Source: Tenrec ecaudatus (lineage: Eukaryota; Chordata; Mammalia; Afrosoricida; Tenrecidae). From it: a DNA stretch of 64,000 nt. The translations under genes were made by a program, and so were the position numbers. The notes under the pieces were generated by a model. The model saw nothing but the letters and a program-made list of their open reading frames with translations. It made no database searches and was not told where the DNA came from. The stretch lies in the NCBI RefSeq assembly GCF_050624435.1, contig NC_134545.1, positions 85,464,063 through 85,528,062 on the forward strand. The letters are read 5' to 3'. Numbering within the stretch: the first letter of the stretch is position 1; each line of letters begins with the position of its first letter. Below are positions 59,735 through 64,000 of this stretch, in pieces.

Positions 59735-60645
59735 GCGCACAAAACTGGCATTCCATGATGCTCACCTTCCCGACACAGTCGCTGAAGATAAGTGGGTGCA
59801 TAAGCAAGTGTGGTGAAGAAAGTTGATGGTGCCCAGCTATCAAAAGATATAGCATCTGGGGTCTTAAAGGTTTGAAGGTAAACAAGCGGTCATCTAGCTC
59901 AGAAGCAACAAAATCCACATGGAAGAAGCACACCAGCTTATGTGATCACAAGGTGTTGAAGGGATGAGGTATCAGGCATCAAAGAACCAAAAATCATATT
60001 ATTGTGAATGAGGGGGAGTGCATATTGGGGACCCAAAGCCCATCTATAGGCAACTGGACATACCCTTTTACAGAAGGGTCGTGGGGAGAAGACGAGTCAG
60101 GGTGCAGTGTAGCAATGATGAAACATACAACTTTCTTCTAGTTCCTAAATGCTTCCTGCCCCCCTACCCCCACTATCATGATCCCAATTCTACCTTACAA
60201 ATGCGGCTAGACCAGAGGATGGACACTGGTACAGATAGGAAGTGGAAACACAGGGAATCCAGGACAGATGATCCCTTCGGGACCAGTGGTAAGAGTGGTG
60301 ATAGCAGGAAGGTGGAGGGAAGGTGGAGTAGAAAGGGGGAACCAATTACAAGGATCTATGTATGACCTCCTCCCTAGGGCACGGACAACAGAAAAGTGGG
60401 TGAAGGGAGATATTGGACAGTGTAAGATATGACACAATAATAATATTTTATAAATTATCAAGAGTTCATGAGGGAGGGGAAAGAGGGAGGGAGGGGACAA
60501 AATGAGGAGCCGATGCCAAGGGCTCAAGTAGAAAGCAAATGTTTTGAGAATGATGAGGCCAAGAAATGTCCAAATGTACTTGACACGATGGATGGATGGA
60601 TTGTGATAAGAGTTGTACAAGCCCCCAATAAAATGATTTTTAAAA
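59735..60645 (+). repeat. LINE 3'UTR copy, 5'-truncated
   Basis: Runs from ACTGGCATTCCATGATGCTC through GGTGCAGTGTAGCAATGATG and a GGGAGGGAGGGG purine tract to CCCCCAATAAAATGATTTTT and an A-rich tail. Confidence 0.8.
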
Positions 60646-61380
60646 GAAAAAAGAAGAACTGTGCACAAACTCACATTCTCTGTCAGATCCATAGGAAACA
60701 GATGGGGCGTGCCTTAAACCATACAACATACAATCATCAATTAGATACAAATACGACACCACCATGATGCTTTAGAGACCACAGGCAATTCAGTTTACAC
60801 AAAGGAACGAGACACACTGGCTCCAACAAATGACCAAAATACAGAAACCCTTTCTGAAGAAGAAATGGCACAGGAACTACCTGATAAGGAACTTAAAAGA
60901 ATCGTAATTTGGTATTTTCAACAGATTAAGAGAAAGCTACATACGATATCAAGGAACACACAGAAAAAAATACAAGAGGAAATTTGGAAAACACAAGAAA
61001 AACAAATGAAAAATGAGAAATCTGATATGGTTTCATATAATGGAAAGTAGAAATCCAGATTATTAATACTAAGATTTTGGAGATGGATAACACACGGAAA
61101 GAGAAACAGAGTAGAATTGAATCAACAGAAAGCTGAACTAGACAGGGACACTGGTACTCAAGAGGAAAATGATGGAGCTTGTGGTGGAAATTGGTTGTTA
61201 AGATCCTGGTGGGGCTAATAGAACCCACGAAGGTGGTGGAGGTGACAGTCAGGCTTATGGAGTTTGAGATGAGGATGGTGAGACTCCTCAAAGTGGGAGA
61301 GCTGGCAATGAGGATGAGAAAAAAAAGAAAACTGAAATAATGAGCCAGCACACAAATTTCTCAATATTAACCCGATAGAG

Positions 61381-62105
61381 CAGGGGGGCCGAACTGGCAG
61401 CGCCTGGGGTAATTTTTTGTGGCCCATGATGCTCTGAAATAAAATGAAAATAGAAAATATGGTCATGACGAAAATAGCGCTTAGGGGAGATCGCGGCAAT
61501 ACCGTACACACAATTCCCTTGTTAAGCCTATAACTACTGAAGACGAGTCTCCACGTGGCCCAGTGCCTTTCCTGGGGGTCTGTGGACGTGTACAAACGCG
61601 CTGACTCCTTTCCGGCGACATTTGGAAGCAATGTGTCTGCCACTCTCAGTGTCACGTCACGTAAACAGATCCCAATAGCGAAAAGGTTAAACAGAGCCCT
61701 CTGGGTTGTGCTGTTATGAATATTACCTCGCGGCAGCGCTGGTTCACATTTTTAGAGGGAAGCCATTACGATTGTGCATCACGTTTGTCAGCTGTCCAAC
61801 ATTTTGTGTTTTTATTTGTTACTCTGTTATATTTTCCAGTCACAGCCTAAGAGGTAAGTGAAAACTAGTAGGAGGAAAGCCCTCAGCAAGTTTCGGATAA
61901 AAAAAGAATAATTATAGTTTTCTAAATATATTAAATAAAACAAATGTTTAAATAAAAGAAATTAGATAGTGTTTTGATTATCCTATCCATATTCCTGAAT
62001 CCTCACTTCAAAATATAAATGTAACACAATGTGTCGTTGTGACGTGGCCCGTGTGAATCTTGCCTGTTGCACCAAATGGCCCGCATTTTGAGTTTGACAC
62101 TCCTG
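61381..62105. mobile_element. 725-bp hAT-type DNA transposon, non-autonomous
   Basis: It begins CAGGGGGGCCGAACTGGCAG and ends GAGTTTGACACTCCTG, so the right end reverse-complements to CAGGAGTGTCAAACTC, an imperfect inverted repeat of the left. CGATAGAG (61373-61380) and GGCTAGAG (62106-62113) flank it, an 8-bp duplication with 6 of 8 identical, as for hAT. Both subterminal regions have TGGCCC motifs, in GTGGCCCATGATGCTCTG at the left and AAATGGCCCGC at the right. There is no long open frame, so it needs a transposase in trans. The family name is not known to me. Confidence 0.75.
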
Positions 62106-63059
62106 GGCTAGAGGAACACTCAGGAAAAAAAGAAGAAGGTACAATTATGAAGAAAGTCTAAAATTGATATGGGACAGAATCAAGAGGAATAACGTAATTG
62201 GAATTATAGAAAAAGAAGAGACAAAGGAACGCAGAGAAATTTGCCAAGAGTTATTGGAAGAAAGCTCCCCTAACATAAAAGGCAAGAGGATATACTCTCA
62301 AGCAACTGAACAAACCTCAAACAGTGTGGGCTGAAAAGGAAAATCACTGAGACATATTATAGTCAAACTTCCCCAAATCAAAGACAAGGAAAGCCTAAGA
62401 GTGGCTCAGGAAGAATCAAATTATTTCCTACAAAGGAGAACCAGTTAGACTAAACTCTGATTTCTCAGCAGAAACTATGCAGGAAAGAAAACAATCGAAT
62501 GGCATATGCAAAACTCTGAAAGAGGGGTGGGGTGGGAATTCAGCCAAGAATCATGTAGCTACCAAATTTTTCATTAATGTGACAGCAAAATTAAGATGTT
62601 TCAATATAAACAGAAATTGTAAAAACTAAATCAACCTTACAAGAAATACAAAGGGGAATTTGTCAGACAGAGAGCCAACAGCAGAGAGCTAGCCAGAAGT
62701 CACACCAGATAGAAGTATCCAAAGTAAAGCAAAGCTATAAGACTGAAAATGGGTACTTAGAGATGTAATTTGTAACAAGGACAATTACAAAGTTAAAAGA
62801 AGGAATAGTTTAGCTACAGAACTTCCATCTGGAAAGGAAGTCAAGTAGACTTAACTTGGATGAAGGGAAAGGCAATATGCAATAAGAGGAGGATTGATTT
62901 TTTTAAACTATGGAGACAGGAGAAGACATAAAGAAGTGATAGAGTTAAAAGCAACAGAGATAAATACTGTTATGGTCACAATCCTGAATAAACGTGATCT
63001 GGGTGTGGATGCACAGATAGACAAACAGGCTTAATGGCTACAGGAGGGACAGTGGGATT

Positions 63060-63846
63060 GTTTCTTTTTTAAATCATTTTATTGGGGCTCGTACAACTCT
63101 TATCATAATCCATATATACATCCATTGTGTCAAGCACATTTGTACATATGTTGCCATCATCATTCTCAAAACCTTTGCTTTCTACTTGATCCCTTGCTAT
63201 CAGCTCCCCATTTTTACCCTCCCTCTCCACTCCACTCCCCCCATGAACCTTTGATAATTTATAAATCATTATTATTTTGGTCATATCTTACACCATGCAA
63301 CATCTCCCTTCACCCCCTTCTCCACTGTCCATCCCCCAGGGAGGAGGTTATATGGAGATCCTTGTAATCTGTTCCCCCTTCCTCCCTCACCTTCCCTCCA
63401 CCCTCCCTATATCACCAGTCTCACCACTGGTCCTAAGGGGTTCATCTGTCCTGGATTCCCTCTATTTCCAATTCCTATTGGTCCCAGTGTACATCCTCCG
63501 GTCCAGCCAGATTTGTAAGGTAGAATTGGGATGATGATAGTGGGGAGAAGGAAGCATTTAAGAACTAGAGGAAAATTGTATATTTCATTATTGGTACAAT
63601 GCACCCTTACTGGCTCATCTCCTCCCTGCAGCCCTTCAGCAAGGGGATGTCCAATTTCCCACAGATGGACCCTGGGTCCCCCCACTCCACACTCCCCCTC
63701 ATTCACAATGCTATGTTATTATTATTATTATTTTGGTCTATGATGCCTGATACCTGATTTCCTTCAACGTCTTGTGATCTCACAGGCTGATGTGCTTCTT
63801 CCATGTGGGCTTTGTCGTTTCTCAGCTAGATGGCCCCTTGGGAGCA
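63060..63846 (-). repeat. LINE 3'UTR copy nested in the HAL1-like element
   Basis: Starts TTTCTTTTTTAAATCATTTT and ends AGCTAGATGGCCCCTTGGGA. A short TGGGATT duplication (63053-63059 and 63847-63853) brackets it. Confidence 0.75.
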
Positions 63847-64000
63847 TGGGATTTTATATATATCTATATAGGTTTGGCACAGGATATTTGTACAGGAGTA
63901 TTTACTTTTGCCGTGAATGTATCCATAAATATGGTGGAGCATGCCAAAGTTATGAAAATTTCTTAGACATAACCAAGCAACTTGAGGGAATGAGTCACTG

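Larger units (their letters stand above)
30920..64000. other. Intergenic region downstream of PAX2
   Basis: No protein-coding exon is recognised after the PAX2 poly(A) cluster. Most of the sequence is retrotransposon debris, itemised separately. Stretches with nothing recognisable are 30930-31935, 33755-34300, 34940-35825, 38210-39360, 40580-41875, 43250-45000, 47645-48625, 51120-51860, 55315-56425, 56935-58145 and 58940-59730. Confidence 0.85.
60660..64000 (+). mobile_element. HAL1-like LINE with two nested insertions
   Basis: Outer segments are 60660-61380, 62106-63059 and 63847-64000. An open stretch at 60865-61050 encodes a Lys/Glu-rich piece (MAQELPDKELKRIVIWYFQQ and on) like the ORF1 N-terminal region. 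62330-62640 has AAAATCACTGAGACATATTA, ATTTCTCAGCAGAAACTATG and GCCAAGAATCATGTAGCTAC, typical of the HAL1/L1 ORF1 3' half. It is followed directly by 3'UTR-like sequence with no ORF2, the defining HAL1 layout. The frame is broken. The element continues past the window. Confidence 0.65.

Noticed and set aside
36755-63846. Recurring short open frames with similar peptides in many places
   Set aside because: They come from copies of one LINE 3'UTR family, which is non-coding. Repetition reflects copy number and not a gene family.

Overview
The window is mammalian genomic DNA, not microbial. It carries the last five coding exons and the 3'UTR of the developmental transcription factor gene PAX2 (+ strand, positions 7594 to about 30920), part of an upstream intron (1-7593), and about 33 kb of downstream intergenic sequence. 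The first PAX2 exons, which encode the paired domain and octapeptide, lie off the left edge. I see no other protein-coding gene.

The repeats point to an afrotherian mammal, most likely a tenrec. There are many tRNA-derived afrotherian SINEs, several fragments of an afrotherian RTE/BovB-type LINE, abundant 5'-truncated copies of one LINE 3'UTR family, and a SPIN-type hAT element. SPIN has been reported in tenrecs but not broadly in Afrotheria. The species call is inference.

Layout. 1-7593: intron with SINEs, an RTE fragment, a SPIN element on a MIR, a pyrimidine-rich tract and a candidate conserved element. 7594-28838: exons of 176, 127, 102 and 87 nt plus the terminal exon, all with GT-AG junctions and compatible phases, separated by introns of 2284, 15776, 2173 and 443 nt. 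The terminal exon has two acceptors 19 nt apart that give two different C-termini. A vestigial copy of a known alternative cassette exon lies at 26219-26282. 27890-30480: GC-rich, CpG-dense DNA over the gene's 3' end. 28839 to about 30920: 3'UTR with several AATAAA signals.

30920-64000 is intergenic and repeat-dense. It holds nested LINE, SINE and LTR insertions, a retroposed U2 snRNA copy with a perfect 16-bp target duplication, a solo MaLR-like LTR, a likely L1 3' transduction, and a HAL1-like element broken by a 725-bp hAT-type transposon and by a LINE fragment. One AT-rich, homeodomain-motif-rich island near 41880-42160 looks like a possible distal enhancer.

I found no new multi-gene system. 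The most rewarding items are the PAX2 alternative 3' end and decayed cassette exon, the U2 retrocopy, the two hAT-type elements, the 3' transduction, and several candidate regulatory islands. All family names come from recognition of sequence, without a database search.
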